From Bacteroidota bacterium (GTDB lineage: Bacteria; Bacteroidota; Bacteroidia; Chitinophagales; Chitinophagaceae), in contig CANGFA010000007.1 of the NCBI GenBank assembly GCA_947453145.1, forward strand, positions 24,353 through 88,352: 64,000 nt of DNA, written 5' to 3'. Numbering within the stretch: the stretch's first letter is position 1; every line of letters begins with the position of its first letter. Of the stretch, positions 46,033 to 55,456 are shown piece after piece. Position numbers and translations under genes: made by a program. The notes below the pieces were generated by a model that saw only the letters and a program-made list of their open reading frames with translations, was not told the origin of the DNA and ran no database searches.

Positions 46033-46096
46033 TACGATAATTGTTAAAGTAAAATAGGAACCTGATTTCTTACCGCTTTATTAACGGTAGTATCAT

Positions 46097-47623
46097 TTAG
46101 AATCTGATACCGTAGCCAATATTAAACATGATTCTATTGCTGGTTACACTTGCATAAGAATTAGGTTTGTCATATAAACGGTAAGGGAACATAGCATCTT
46201 TAACTGCAGTATTAACTATAGTTAAATCAATAAAATGACGATTTGTTCTATAACCTAATCCACCGCTCACTGTAAAATGAGAAGCTTTAATATTCTCATC
46301 TTTGTAAGGAGATCCATAATAGGCAGTACCTGCTCTTAACATCCAGTTACCATTTAATTTTAACTCGGAACCTACTTTAATATTTACATTATTTTTATAA
46401 ATAGCTTTCATTGTAGCGTTTAATGCATTGTAATAGTCCGTGCTAGCTTTGTCATAACTGTTTGCATAAAAACGACTACCTGCATAATTCACAAATTCAA
46501 TATCTGCACTAATAAAACCTAATGGTTGTGTAGGTTTATTTGGCACAGCAAAAAAGTAACTACCACTAAATGTAGCTTTTGTAGGGGTTGCAACGGTATA
46601 TTCTCTTAAGCCAGGATAACCATCATTTAATTCGGCAGAACTAGCAGACTGTGTACCCGCATACTTTTCAGTATTGGTGGTCATATCAGTGCTAATTTGA
46701 TCTCTAAAAGTAATTAGTTGTGGTGTATGTAAGGAGAACCCTAATCTTAAAAACGATTCGGGTTTGTAGATGATACCAAATTTGGCACCAATACCCCAAC
46801 CTTTTGAACTAAAGTTTTCATTAAAAACAAAACCGCCAAATTGATTGTTAGGATTGCTAGTTGCATCTACTTCGGAATAGGTAGTGCTTCGGTTATAATT
46901 AACCATAGGCATAATAAAACTTGCACCCATGTATAATTTATCTTCCACATTGCCGCCCCATCCAAATGCCAATTCATTATAGCTTCCACTTGTTTGTGCG
47001 TCATATCTTTGAATCACCCCAGTTGAAATAGGCACTAAACTTTGGTATCCGGTAACAGCTCCTTTTGCATCGGCTGTGGTGTCTACTAAATAAGTTCTAA
47101 ACGCCAAGGAGCTACCAAAAATATAATTGTTTAATGCAGACAAAGTATCTGCACGATCGTTTACTAATTCTTCCAAATATTTTTCAGAGAAACTACTAAA
47201 ATTATTTTTACCACTAAAGCTTGAATGGTTGTTGTAGTCTGCAATTTGTGTTAAGGTAATGGAGAAAGCAGAGCTGGTCCAATTACGTTTTCTTTTACCA
47301 TCTGCAAATACAATACCTACAGTTCCAAAATTGGAATTTGTTTTTGTAGATGAAGAACCATAGCCTAAATAATTAAAATTATTATTCGTACTTATGAATG
47401 TTGGAGTGAATAACAATTCGCTAGATTTATAAAAGCCAAGTCCAGCAGGGTTAATATGATTGGAAGATAAATCTCCACCTAATGAACCCATGGCACCACC
47501 TAATGCGTTACTGCGCGCGGTACCCTTTGGAGCAAACCAAGAAAGTTTCAAGGCGTCTTCGGGATCTTGCGCATACATGGTTAAACTTGATCCCAATAAG
47601 ATCAGTAAAAATATTTTTTTCAT
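46097..47623 (-). CDS. OmpP1/FadL-like outer-membrane protein
   Basis: 508 aa: signal peptide (IFLLILLGSSLTMYAQ), then GTARSNALGGAMGSLGGDLSS and NHINPAGLGFYKSSELLF, the N-terminal hatch signature of the FadL/TodX/OmpP1 family, followed by beta-barrel strands (GWGIGAKFGIIYKPESFLRL, ADIEFVNYAGSRFY) and an ending strand MFNIGYGIRF with the terminal aromatic expected for outer-membrane assembly. Such Bacteroidota proteins are sometimes called hemin receptors; ligand unknown. It may be co-transcribed with the Gly/Tyr-rich lipoprotein upstream (55 bp gap). Confidence 0.85.
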   Translation of the reverse strand: MKKIFLLILLGSSLTMYAQDPEDALKLSWFAPKGTARSNALGGAMGSLGGDLSSNHINPAGLGFYKSSELLFTPTFISTNNNFNYLGYGSSSTKTNSNFGTVGIVFADGKRKRNWTSSAFSITLTQIADYNNHSSFSGKNNFSSFSEKYLEELVNDRADTLSALNNYIFGSSLAFRTYLVDTTADAKGAVTGYQSLVPISTGVIQRYDAQTSGSYNELAFGWGGNVEDKLYMGASFIMPMVNYNRSTTYSEVDATSNPNNQFGGFVFNENFSSKGWGIGAKFGIIYKPESFLRLGFSLHTPQLITFRDQISTDMTTNTEKYAGTQSASSAELNDGYPGLREYTVATPTKATFSGSYFFAVPNKPTQPLGFISADIEFVNYAGSRFYANSYDKASTDYYNALNATMKAIYKNNVNIKVGSELKLNGNWMLRAGTAYYGSPYKDENIKASHFTVSGGLGYRTNRHFIDLTIVNTAVKDAMFPYRLYDKPNSYASVTSNRIMFNIGYGIRF

Positions 47624-47678
47624 AATTAAGTTTTTAAAAATTGCTATTCCGCTTTTCTTATTTAGTTATTCGTCTAAT

Positions 47679-48758
47679 TTAATTAGAACGAGGAGGACGT
47701 CCTCCACCAGTAGAAGAACCTGAACTATTAAATCCACCACTTCTACCACCTGTATTCGTATTCATTGCAGGTGTTGTTGTGGTATTATTTGATGGCGTGT
47801 AATTGTTAGTACTATTGGTTGTTACTGGGTTGTTACTAAAAGTTCTAACCTGGTTGTTGTTATTAAAGGAGCGGCTAGGTCGGTCCCAACTATTTGCATA
47901 GTTCGCATCTGTATTAGTGGTCACCACTCTTTTTAATAAACTTCCAAAATTGTTATTTAATGTGACATTACCTGTGTAACGGGTGTTACCTGAAACGGTA
48001 TTGGTTGTATTGTTAAAATTACTATTTGTGGAAGGGCGACGATAAGCAGCTAAACCAGGAGCACTATTTTGAGTTGCTCTTGGATCTTGATAATGAACAC
48101 GGCCATTTGCGAAACCACCTAAGTAACCACCACCGTATCCATATCCGCCGCCATAGTAGTAACCATATGGGTTCCAATAGCCAGCATAATAAGGGTTCCA
48201 TCCACCATAGCCAAAGCCACCGTATCCGAATCCACCATACCCTATACTACCATAACCAAATCCACCCCACCCAAAATCATTGTAACCCCATCCACTATTA
48301 TAGTATGCACTCATGTAAGGAGAATATCCACCCCATCCCAATCCCATAGACATGCCAAATGGATTGTACCAAGAAGAACCATAAAATCCACTATACCAGC
48401 TATTCCATCCACCATAAGAAGGGTAGAAAGAATAATTATATCTAGGATCATTCCAATAACCAAAATCATCTATTCCATCCCAACGATATCTGTTTGCTAC
48501 TTTTAATCTTAAGTAACGATCGTCTGGATAGCTTTGATAGTCTTGATATTCAAGTTCGTTATTAGGTTGAATCTGGTCTGAAGGATTATTTTTTGCGGTT
48601 TCTTTATTGTTAGCTTCGGTACTTGGCGTAAAATATAAATCGTCCGTTGCAGCCACAGTAGTTTGTTGCAAACTAGTACAACTTGTACCAATACAACTAA
48701 TTAAAATCATACCAATAGCCATAAGCTTAAGCGGTGAAGATGTTATACGCGTATTCAT
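47679..48758 (-). CDS. Gly/Tyr-rich lipoprotein
   Basis: 359 aa from MNTRITSSPLKL (ATG at 48758; longer in-frame starts add 19 residues before the signal peptide). The signal sequence LMAIGMILISCIGTSC offers lipobox cysteines at 22 or 27. Residues ~110-220 are a low-complexity Gly/Tyr/Trp region built from short units such as FGYGGFGYGGW and YYYGGGYGYGGGYLGG; the tail (about 225-355) is Asn/Thr/Ser-rich and ends SGSSTGGGRPPRSN. Similar proteins occur in Bacteroidota as unnamed prolipoproteins. Function unknown; possibly surface-adhesive or matrix-forming. Confidence 0.75.
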   Translation of the reverse strand: MNTRITSSPLKLMAIGMILISCIGTSCTSLQQTTVAATDDLYFTPSTEANNKETAKNNPSDQIQPNNELEYQDYQSYPDDRYLRLKVANRYRWDGIDDFGYWNDPRYNYSFYPSYGGWNSWYSGFYGSSWYNPFGMSMGLGWGGYSPYMSAYYNSGWGYNDFGWGGFGYGSIGYGGFGYGGFGYGGWNPYYAGYWNPYGYYYGGGYGYGGGYLGGFANGRVHYQDPRATQNSAPGLAAYRRPSTNSNFNNTTNTVSGNTRYTGNVTLNNNFGSLLKRVVTTNTDANYANSWDRPSRSFNNNNQVRTFSNNPVTTNSTNNYTPSNNTTTTPAMNTNTGGRSGGFNSSGSSTGGGRPPRSN

Positions 48759-48890
48759 GTTGAAATAGTTTAGGTTTTTATATGCCCTTAAATTAGCATA
48801 CATTTGCTTCTTCAAAGCTACGAAAAATTAAGATATAGGGCTTTTTTCGTAGATTGTTTTTGAACTAAAATTGTTAAGATTTATTAAAAA

Positions 48891-50369
48891 ATGGCAAAGG
48901 AATTAACAACAAGGGCGCAGGACTATTCACAATGGTATAATGACCTAGTCTTAAAAGGCGAATTAGCCGACTATAGTGCAGTAAGAGGGTGTATGGTAAT
49001 TAAGCCATACGGTTATGCATTATGGGAAAATATGCAAGCAGCTTTAGACAAAATGTTTAAGGATACGGGGCACCAAAATGCCTATTTTCCTTTGTTTGTG
49101 CCAAAATCCCTATTTGAGGCCGAGGAAAAAAATGCCGAAGGTTTTGCAAAGGAGTGTGCCATTGTAACCCATTACCGTTTAAAGACCGATCCTAATAATA
49201 AGGGAAAATTAATGGTGGATCCGGAAGCTAAATTGGAGGAAGAGTTAATAGTACGACCCACCAGCGAAGCCATTATTTGGAATACCTATAAAAACTGGAT
49301 TCAGTCTTATAGAGACTTACCAATACTCGTTAATCAATGGGCCAATGTGGTGCGTTGGGAAATGAGAACCAGATTATTTTTACGGACTGCCGAATTTTTA
49401 TGGCAGGAAGGGCATACGGCACATGCTACTAAAGAGGAAGCTATTGCTGAGACAAAACAAATGTTAAATGTGTATGCCGACTTTGCAGAAAATTGGATGG
49501 CGGTGCCTGTGATTAAAGGAGTTAAGTCCGCAAATGAAAGATTTGCAGGAGCAGAAGACACTTATTGTATTGAAGCATTAATGCAAGATGGCAAAGCATT
49601 ACAAGCAGGCACATCGCATTTTTTAGGACAAAATTTTGCGAAGGCATTTGACGTAAAGTTTAGCGACAAGAACAATACTTTGGATTATGTATGGGCAACT
49701 AGTTGGGGTGTGAGTACCCGTTTAATTGGTGGATTGGTTATGACGCATAGCGATGATCAAGGGTTGGTATTGCCTCCAAGAATTGCGCCTATACAAGTGG
49801 TGATAGTGCCAATTTATAAAGGGGAGGATCAAAAAGCAATGCTTGATGAAAAAGTGCATACCATTGTTGCTTCATTTAAAGCGGTAGGTATACGTGTGAA
49901 ATATGATGACTCAGATAACCAAAGACCAGGATGGAAGTTTGCAGAATATGAATTAAAGGGTGTGCCTGTGCGTATTGCAGTAGGACCAAGAGATTTGGAA
50001 AACAACCAAGTGGAAATTGCGCGCAGAGATACCAAAGAAAAAACAACCATTTCAATGGATGGTTTAACAGAGGCCGTAAATAATTTATTATTAGAAATTC
50101 AGTCAAATTTATTTAATCGCGCGAAGCAATATCGTGACGAACATATTACCAAAGCAGATACCTGGGAGGATTTTGTACATATATTAGATACCAAAGCTGG
50201 TTTTGTTTCTGCACATTGGGATGGCACACCAGAGAGCGAAGAAAAAATTAAAGAATTAACTAAGGCAACAATACGTTGTATTCCTTTAGATAATACTTTA
50301 GAAGCTGGGAAATGTATTTTATCAGGTAATCCATCTATGCAACGCGTTTTATTTGCAAGAGCGTACTAA
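48891..50369 (+). CDS. proS: Prolyl-tRNA synthetase (archaeal/eukaryote-like form)
   Basis: Class II synthetase charging tRNA-Pro. 492 aa without the bacterial editing insertion. [18 protein letters not shown] near 29-46, motif 2 [20 protein letters not shown] near 148-167 with EGHTAHAT, motif 3 [19 protein letters not shown] near 285-303, anticodon-binding domain about 300-400 and a C-terminal zinc-like domain region ([20 protein letters not shown]). Followed 12 bp later by truB. Confidence 0.96.
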   Translation: MAKELTTRAQDYSQWYNDLVLKGELADYSAVRGCMVIKPYGYALWENMQAALDKMFKDTGHQNAYFPLFVPKSLFEAEEKNAEGFAKECAIVTHYRLKTDPNNKGKLMVDPEAKLEEELIVRPTSEAIIWNTYKNWIQSYRDLPILVNQWANVVRWEMRTRLFLRTAEFLWQEGHTAHATKEEAIAETKQMLNVYADFAENWMAVPVIKGVKSANERFAGAEDTYCIEALMQDGKALQAGTSHFLGQNFAKAFDVKFSDKNNTLDYVWATSWGVSTRLIGGLVMTHSDDQGLVLPPRIAPIQVVIVPIYKGEDQKAMLDEKVHTIVASFKAVGIRVKYDDSDNQRPGWKFAEYELKGVPVRIAVGPRDLENNQVEIARRDTKEKTTISMDGLTEAVNNLLLEIQSNLFNRAKQYRDEHITKADTWEDFVHILDTKAGFVSAHWDGTPESEEKIKELTKATIRCIPLDNTLEAGKCILSGNPSMQRVLFARAY

Positions 50370-50381
50370 GCATTTAACAAG

Positions 50382-51107
50382 ATGAAGAAACAAGGACCTA
50401 TTCCTGACGCACTTGTGCCTTATTTAGAGGGAAAAGTGTTGTTAATGGATAAGCCATTAAGATGGACTTCCTTTAAAATGATACGTCGTGTGCGTGGACT
50501 TACTTTTGTTCAAAAAGTAGGACATGCCGGCACTTTAGACCCGTTGGCAACCGGCCTTTTAATTATATGCACAGGTAAATGCACAAAACAGATAAATGAT
50601 TTTATGGGCATGCCAAAGGAATATACGGGCACCCTTGTATTAGGTGCTACCACGGCTACTTTTGATTTAGAATCGGAGCCAGAAAATTTTAAAAGTATTG
50701 ACCAATTAAATGTTGATCAAATACAAGCAGCTACGAAACAATTTTTGGGGGAGATTATGCAGTTACCTCCACAGCATTCAGCCATTAAAAAAGATGGGGT
50801 ACGTTTGTATGAAACAGCAAGACAGGGTATTGAAGTAAAAGTAGATCCGAGAAAAGTAACGATTGAAAATTTTGAACTTACTAAAATTGATTTACCCAAT
50901 ATTGAATTTAAAGTAAACTGTTCTACTGGAACTTATATTAGAAGTTTAGTAAATGATTTTGGCGCCGCCTTGGGCGTGGGTGCATATATGAGTGCATTGC
51001 GCCGAACAAAGATTGGCGATTTTGATGTTACCAATGCTATAAAATGGGAAGATTTAAGAGACGAAGTAGAAGTTTTGCTTGCAGTGGATCCTACATTAGA
51101 AGGGTAA
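50382..51107 (+). CDS. truB: tRNA pseudouridine-55 synthase
   Basis: Forms pseudouridine 55 in the T loop of tRNAs. GHAGTLDPLATGLLIICTGK near 46-65 carries the catalytic Asp; PPQHSAIKKDGVRLYETARQG near 128-148, and STGTYIRSLVNDFGAALGVGA near 183-203. 241 aa. Probable operon with proS. Its 3' end overlaps the end of the convergent TamL gene by 12 bp. Confidence 0.96.
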   Translation: MKKQGPIPDALVPYLEGKVLLMDKPLRWTSFKMIRRVRGLTFVQKVGHAGTLDPLATGLLIICTGKCTKQINDFMGMPKEYTGTLVLGATTATFDLESEPENFKSIDQLNVDQIQAATKQFLGEIMQLPPQHSAIKKDGVRLYETARQGIEVKVDPRKVTIENFELTKIDLPNIEFKVNCSTGTYIRSLVNDFGAALGVGAYMSALRRTKIGDFDVTNAIKWEDLRDEVEVLLAVDPTLEG

Positions 51108-53471
51108 GCCAATTCCAAATTGCCAAGCATAATTATTAACCCTGGTACCATTGGTTTTAATTTCGGTCCATTTAATATGATTCATGTCCATCCACCCATT
51201 ATTATAGGGTCTGGTAGGGTCTTTCATTTTCATGGCATAGTCTACACGAACTGTAAAATAATTAAAGTCAATTCTAATGCCGGTTCCAATGCCAACTGCC
51301 AAGTCCTTGTATAATCTATCTAGTTTAAATCCTGCATTTGGATCTTGACTATTGTCTCTTGTGTTCCAAATATTTCCAATATCTGCAAACAATGCGGAGC
51401 CAATTTTATAAGAGCCTATTTGTGCAATAGTAAAGCGGTATTCCAAATTTGTTTCTAATTGTAAATCACCAAAGCGGTCAAAGTTTTGACTAATACGGCT
51501 GGTATCATAAAAAGTAGAGCTACCTAAACCTAATTGTCTTAAGCCCCATGCGCGCATACTATAAGGGCCACCCGCAGTAAATTGTTTAAAGAAAGGAAGT
51601 TGGCCACCCAAAGCACCGTCGTTGCTATAATTGTTTCCCCAGCCTCCCATAAAGCGCCAAGCCAATTCGGTGTAATTATATTTAATAAGTTTTCTAAATT
51701 CTATTTCGGTTTTAATATATCTGTAAATGTTTTTTTGAATAGAGGCACTGGTTCCCAATAGTCCACCTGCTTCTTCTAAACCTATTCTAAAATAATTGTT
51801 TTCATTTGTGTGTTTTTGTGAAGGGCCCGAGTGCACATAACTAATAGTTTGACTAATTACGTTACCATTGTTAAAAGAGGATCTAAGGAAAGGATTTAAA
51901 ATAAGTAAGCTATCTAATTTACCAAACTTACTTAATTGATAAAATTCAACATTTAAAGGCTTGTAGGAAATTACATCTTCCATGCCATTTTTAGTTTTTT
52001 TCCATTCGTATCCCCAACTGGAAGTGAAAGATTTTAATCTGTAATAATTTAAACGGTCAATATAAGATCCGTTTAAAGAGAAACTTGTTTTTTCGTTGCT
52101 ATTAATGGATTTTACAATAGGCTTAAAAGGAATCATTAATCCTGGGAAGCTATAGGATTGACTCACATTTAATAATTGTGTTTGAGTAAGATTAGATTTA
52201 TTTAAATCTAATTCCACTCCCGTTCTAAAACTAGTAATGGATTGGATAGATTTTTTTTGGATATTTCGATCTCTAAAAGTTAAACTAGTGGATAATCCAA
52301 GTAAGTTACCGGCTCCAATTTCTGCTGTGTTTCTACTTCCTTCCAAATCCAAACTAAAGCTTCTTCTTAAGGCAGGAACAATAAAATAATGCAAGGTAAT
52401 GCTATCATTGTGCACGGTGGTTCTTGAATCTATTTGTTGCCAAGCACCTAGTGCACTTAGGGTATTTAGGGTATGAAAAAAATAATGTTCGTTAAACAAA
52501 TCACCTTTATGAATAATGGATTGCTCTTTAAATAAGCTGGTTTTAAACTTTGGCTTATTGTATTGCTGAACAATGTCACTTAGACTGTCACTATTTTTTA
52601 ATCCTTTAACTAAAATGCTATCCGGATTATCTGCTAAATTAATATCGCTGTAAAAAATTTGTTTTTGGATAGGGTAGGCTTTTGTTACACTTGGATGGGA
52701 GTTTCTTAATTGAAAACTAATTTTCCAACTAGGATTCTCCTGGGATTTTTTAATAGCATCTTGAATCTGATTTACTTGCGCTAAAGGATCCAAGTTTAAT
52801 TTCATTAATGAAGTATTCATCGTGTCCACTTCCGCAAAAATCTTTTCTTTTGTAAAATAGTAGTAGCCATTGGATCTAAATAAATCCACCAAACGGTCTA
52901 GTTCGTTGTTTATATATTCACTTGAGTAGGCAGCCCCTTTTTTCACATAACTGCCAGAGGCATTTTTTGCTGCTAAATCTTGTAAATTTTTATCTCCAAA
53001 TTCATACGTAATGGTATCAATAATAGTTTTTTTATGGAGGGTCACTTCCATTTTTAAATATACTCTCCACTCATTTTTTATCGTATCAACACGTGAGATG
53101 ATGTTTAAAGAAGGGTGGTGATACCCTTTTGTTGCCAGATAGTTATGCATGAATTGAATGGTTCTGTCAATTCGCTCTGGATTAAAAGTGGTTGGTTGAA
53201 TAATGGTACTAAAAATGCCAAATTGTCTAATTTTTCGAACTTTTAAACTGTCGTCCCAGTAATTATTCAAGTTGTAGGTTAAATCTCTTAATGCGTTTTT
53301 GTTTTCAGCGTCTTTAATTTCAATTTTATTATCAAAAACGAAAGCTTTTTCCTTGGGATAGTCATGCACCATCGCCTTTTTGATATCCGTGCACCCATTT
53401 ATTAAAAATAAAACACCAAGTAGGGGAATTCTTGAGAAGAAACTAATATTTTTAAGCTTCGTAAATAACAT
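51096..53471 (-). CDS. TamA-like outer-membrane lipoprotein (TamL type)
   Basis: 791-aa Omp85 superfamily protein. The N-terminus IPLLGVLFLINGC is a lipoprotein signal with lipobox Cys27, the hallmark of TamL in Bacteroidota. POTRA-like repeats follow (about 85-330, e.g. TFNPERIDRTIQFMHNYLAT), then the 16-strand barrel (about 370-791) with GGPYSMRAWGLRQLG (the L6 loop VRGF-equivalent) near 670 and the terminal strand YAWQFGIGLPF. It probably inserts outer-membrane proteins together with TamB, which is not in the window. The start overlaps that of the divergent SpoU methyltransferase gene. Confidence 0.9.
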   Translation of the reverse strand: MLFTKLKNISFFSRIPLLGVLFLINGCTDIKKAMVHDYPKEKAFVFDNKIEIKDAENKNALRDLTYNLNNYWDDSLKVRKIRQFGIFSTIIQPTTFNPERIDRTIQFMHNYLATKGYHHPSLNIISRVDTIKNEWRVYLKMEVTLHKKTIIDTITYEFGDKNLQDLAAKNASGSYVKKGAAYSSEYINNELDRLVDLFRSNGYYYFTKEKIFAEVDTMNTSLMKLNLDPLAQVNQIQDAIKKSQENPSWKISFQLRNSHPSVTKAYPIQKQIFYSDINLADNPDSILVKGLKNSDSLSDIVQQYNKPKFKTSLFKEQSIIHKGDLFNEHYFFHTLNTLSALGAWQQIDSRTTVHNDSITLHYFIVPALRRSFSLDLEGSRNTAEIGAGNLLGLSTSLTFRDRNIQKKSIQSITSFRTGVELDLNKSNLTQTQLLNVSQSYSFPGLMIPFKPIVKSINSNEKTSFSLNGSYIDRLNYYRLKSFTSSWGYEWKKTKNGMEDVISYKPLNVEFYQLSKFGKLDSLLILNPFLRSSFNNGNVISQTISYVHSGPSQKHTNENNYFRIGLEEAGGLLGTSASIQKNIYRYIKTEIEFRKLIKYNYTELAWRFMGGWGNNYSNDGALGGQLPFFKQFTAGGPYSMRAWGLRQLGLGSSTFYDTSRISQNFDRFGDLQLETNLEYRFTIAQIGSYKIGSALFADIGNIWNTRDNSQDPNAGFKLDRLYKDLAVGIGTGIRIDFNYFTVRVDYAMKMKDPTRPYNNGWMDMNHIKWTEIKTNGTRVNNYAWQFGIGLPF

Positions 53472-54201
53472 GCATCAAATGGATAAGAATGAGCTCAAAT
53501 ATATTCAATCTTTTGCCCAAAAAAAACATTGGCTGCAAGAATCTGTGTATTTGATAGAGGGCCCCAAGCTATTGGAAGAGGCATTAAAGTCCAATGTGGA
53601 GCTAAAAAAGATTTATGCTACAAGGGATTGGTTAGGATCCAATGACATTGGTGGTGTTGAATTTGAAGAAGTAGATGAAATTATGTTGTCTAGGTTAAGT
53701 CAGTTGCAAACGGCTAATCAGGTGATTGCATTGGTTTATAAAAAAGATGTTCAAAAAACCGATTATAGCAAACAATTAACATTGGTATTGGATGGAATAC
53801 AAGATCCGGGTAATTTAGGCACCATTATTCGTACAGCAGATTGGTTTGGCATACATCATATATTGGTAACCGAAGACACAGCAAGCATGTATAATCCCAA
53901 AGTAATTCAAAGCACCATGGGAAGTTGTTTTAGAGTGCAAGTGCAAGTAGCAGATATTGAACAAATTTTATCGCAAAATACATTGCCCGTTATTGGCACT
54001 TTACTTTCTGGCAAATCCATATACGAAGCAGTAATTCCTGTCACTGGATTCTTAGTGATTGGGAATGAGAGTAAAGGAATTCGATCTGGTATTCAAACAA
54101 GCATTACCCATCCTGTTTCCATTCCTAAATTTGGCGAAGCAGAGTCTTTAAATGCTGCGGTTGCAACAGGTATTGTTTTGTCCAAATGGAAGATGCAATA
54201 A
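53470..54201 (+). CDS. SpoU/TrmH family RNA 2'-O-methyltransferase
   Basis: About 243 aa (or 240 from the ATG at 53479, MDKNELKYIQSF). An N-terminal substrate-binding domain (VYLIEGPKLLEEAL) precedes the SPOUT knot: LVLDGIQDPGNLGTIIRTAD near 103-122, LVIGNESKGI near 195 and SIPKFGEAESLNAAVATGI near 217-235 (SAM-binding loops). Methylates a ribose in rRNA or tRNA; the target cannot be told. The start codon shares the CATG with the TamL start on the other strand. Confidence 0.9.
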   Translation: MHQMDKNELKYIQSFAQKKHWLQESVYLIEGPKLLEEALKSNVELKKIYATRDWLGSNDIGGVEFEEVDEIMLSRLSQLQTANQVIALVYKKDVQKTDYSKQLTLVLDGIQDPGNLGTIIRTADWFGIHHILVTEDTASMYNPKVIQSTMGSCFRVQVQVADIEQILSQNTLPVIGTLLSGKSIYEAVIPVTGFLVIGNESKGIRSGIQTSITHPVSIPKFGEAESLNAAVATGIVLSKWKMQ

Positions 54202-54202
54202 G

Positions 54203-55396
54203 TTAATCGAACTTGATTGCCTTTGCCGGTGCAATTTTCTTAATCCAAAGTGTTGGAATTAAAAAGGAAGCGTAGCTTACTATTGCAGTACAAATAATAA
54301 CTAGTAAAACTTGAAGCCAATTAATATGAATAGGTAGGTCTTTAATAAAGTATGCCGATTCGTCTAATTGAATAATATGAAATTGCTTTTGTAATAATGC
54401 AATTCCAATACCAATGATGCTACCAATGCCAATACCCATCCAGCAAATAAAGCTGGCTTGGTATAAAAATATTTGTCTTAAAAAAGAATGAGAAGCGCCC
54501 ATGGCAGAAAGTGTTCCAATCATATTTACCCGCTCTAGCATAAGAATAAACAAGCAAGTAAGCAGGTTTACAATGGCAATGATTAATAAAATAGAAATGG
54601 TTACATTCTTATTTACATTTTGCACATTAATCCAATCAAAAATTTGTGGGTAATAATCTTTAATAGGTGTGGCTACCCAACCTTCTGGTAATTTTTTTTG
54701 TAGCGCATTGGAAACTTTATCAGTGTATAAATCCTTTTTTAAAGTAACTGCGTAACCTTCTATTTGGGTATAATTATTAAGTAGTTTTTGTACATTTTTT
54801 ATATTCATTAAAACAAACTGCCTATCATACTCTTCAATACCAGAATGGTAAAAGCCAATCACTTTCATTTTGCGTTGCACCACATCTCCATTGTTCAATA
54901 AATAAATGCGAATACTGCTATCCAATGGAATTTTTAATTTATTCGCTAAAGCATCCGAAATAATAATTTCATTTTTACTAGTATCCTGTGTATCAAAAAC
55001 GGTACCTTTAATTACAAAAGGGATTTTGCTATTTGCTGGCAAGCCTTTCATAACTACCCCTTCAATATCTTGTCCATAAGAAAGCACTGCAGATTGATTA
55101 ATAAATGGTGTCACCCTTTCAATGGAGTCGCCGGCTATTATATTTGGATTTTGGTTAAGTTCCAAGGGCGCACCACTTACCGAAGCCACTCTAATATGCC
55201 CCCAAAACTGATACACTTTGCTAGAAATACTTTGCTGAAAACCATTTACAATTGCCAAGGTTAAAATAATGGCTGCAACGCTAATGGCGGTTGCGGCAAT
55301 AGAAAGCCTAACAATAAAACGGGTATATGTTTTTTCCTTTTGGAAACTTATTTTTCGTGCAATGTCAAAAGGGGTAGACAAGTATTTAATTTTCAT
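54203..55396 (-). CDS. LolC/LolE-like ABC transporter permease (FtsX family)
   Basis: 397 aa from the ATG at 55396. One N-terminal membrane helix (RLSIAATAISVAAIILTLAI, about 30-52), a MacB-like periplasmic domain (about 60-260) and three C-terminal helices (about 268-390) with the FtsX signature. This is the layout of lipoprotein-releasing LolC/E and MacB-type systems. No ATPase gene is adjacent. In Bacteroidota similar lone permeases work in lipoprotein release (by family). Confidence 0.86.
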   Translation of the reverse strand: MKIKYLSTPFDIARKISFQKEKTYTRFIVRLSIAATAISVAAIILTLAIVNGFQQSISSKVYQFWGHIRVASVSGAPLELNQNPNIIAGDSIERVTPFINQSAVLSYGQDIEGVVMKGLPANSKIPFVIKGTVFDTQDTSKNEIIISDALANKLKIPLDSSIRIYLLNNGDVVQRKMKVIGFYHSGIEEYDRQFVLMNIKNVQKLLNNYTQIEGYAVTLKKDLYTDKVSNALQKKLPEGWVATPIKDYYPQIFDWINVQNVNKNVTISILLIIAIVNLLTCLFILMLERVNMIGTLSAMGASHSFLRQIFLYQASFICWMGIGIGSIIGIGIALLQKQFHIIQLDESAYFIKDLPIHINWLQVLLVIICTAIVSYASFLIPTLWIKKIAPAKAIKFD

Positions 55397-55456
55397 CAAA
55401 ACTAGTTTTTTCTCTTTATATATAGGCATTAATCAAGTAGTTTCGTTGTAAGTAAA

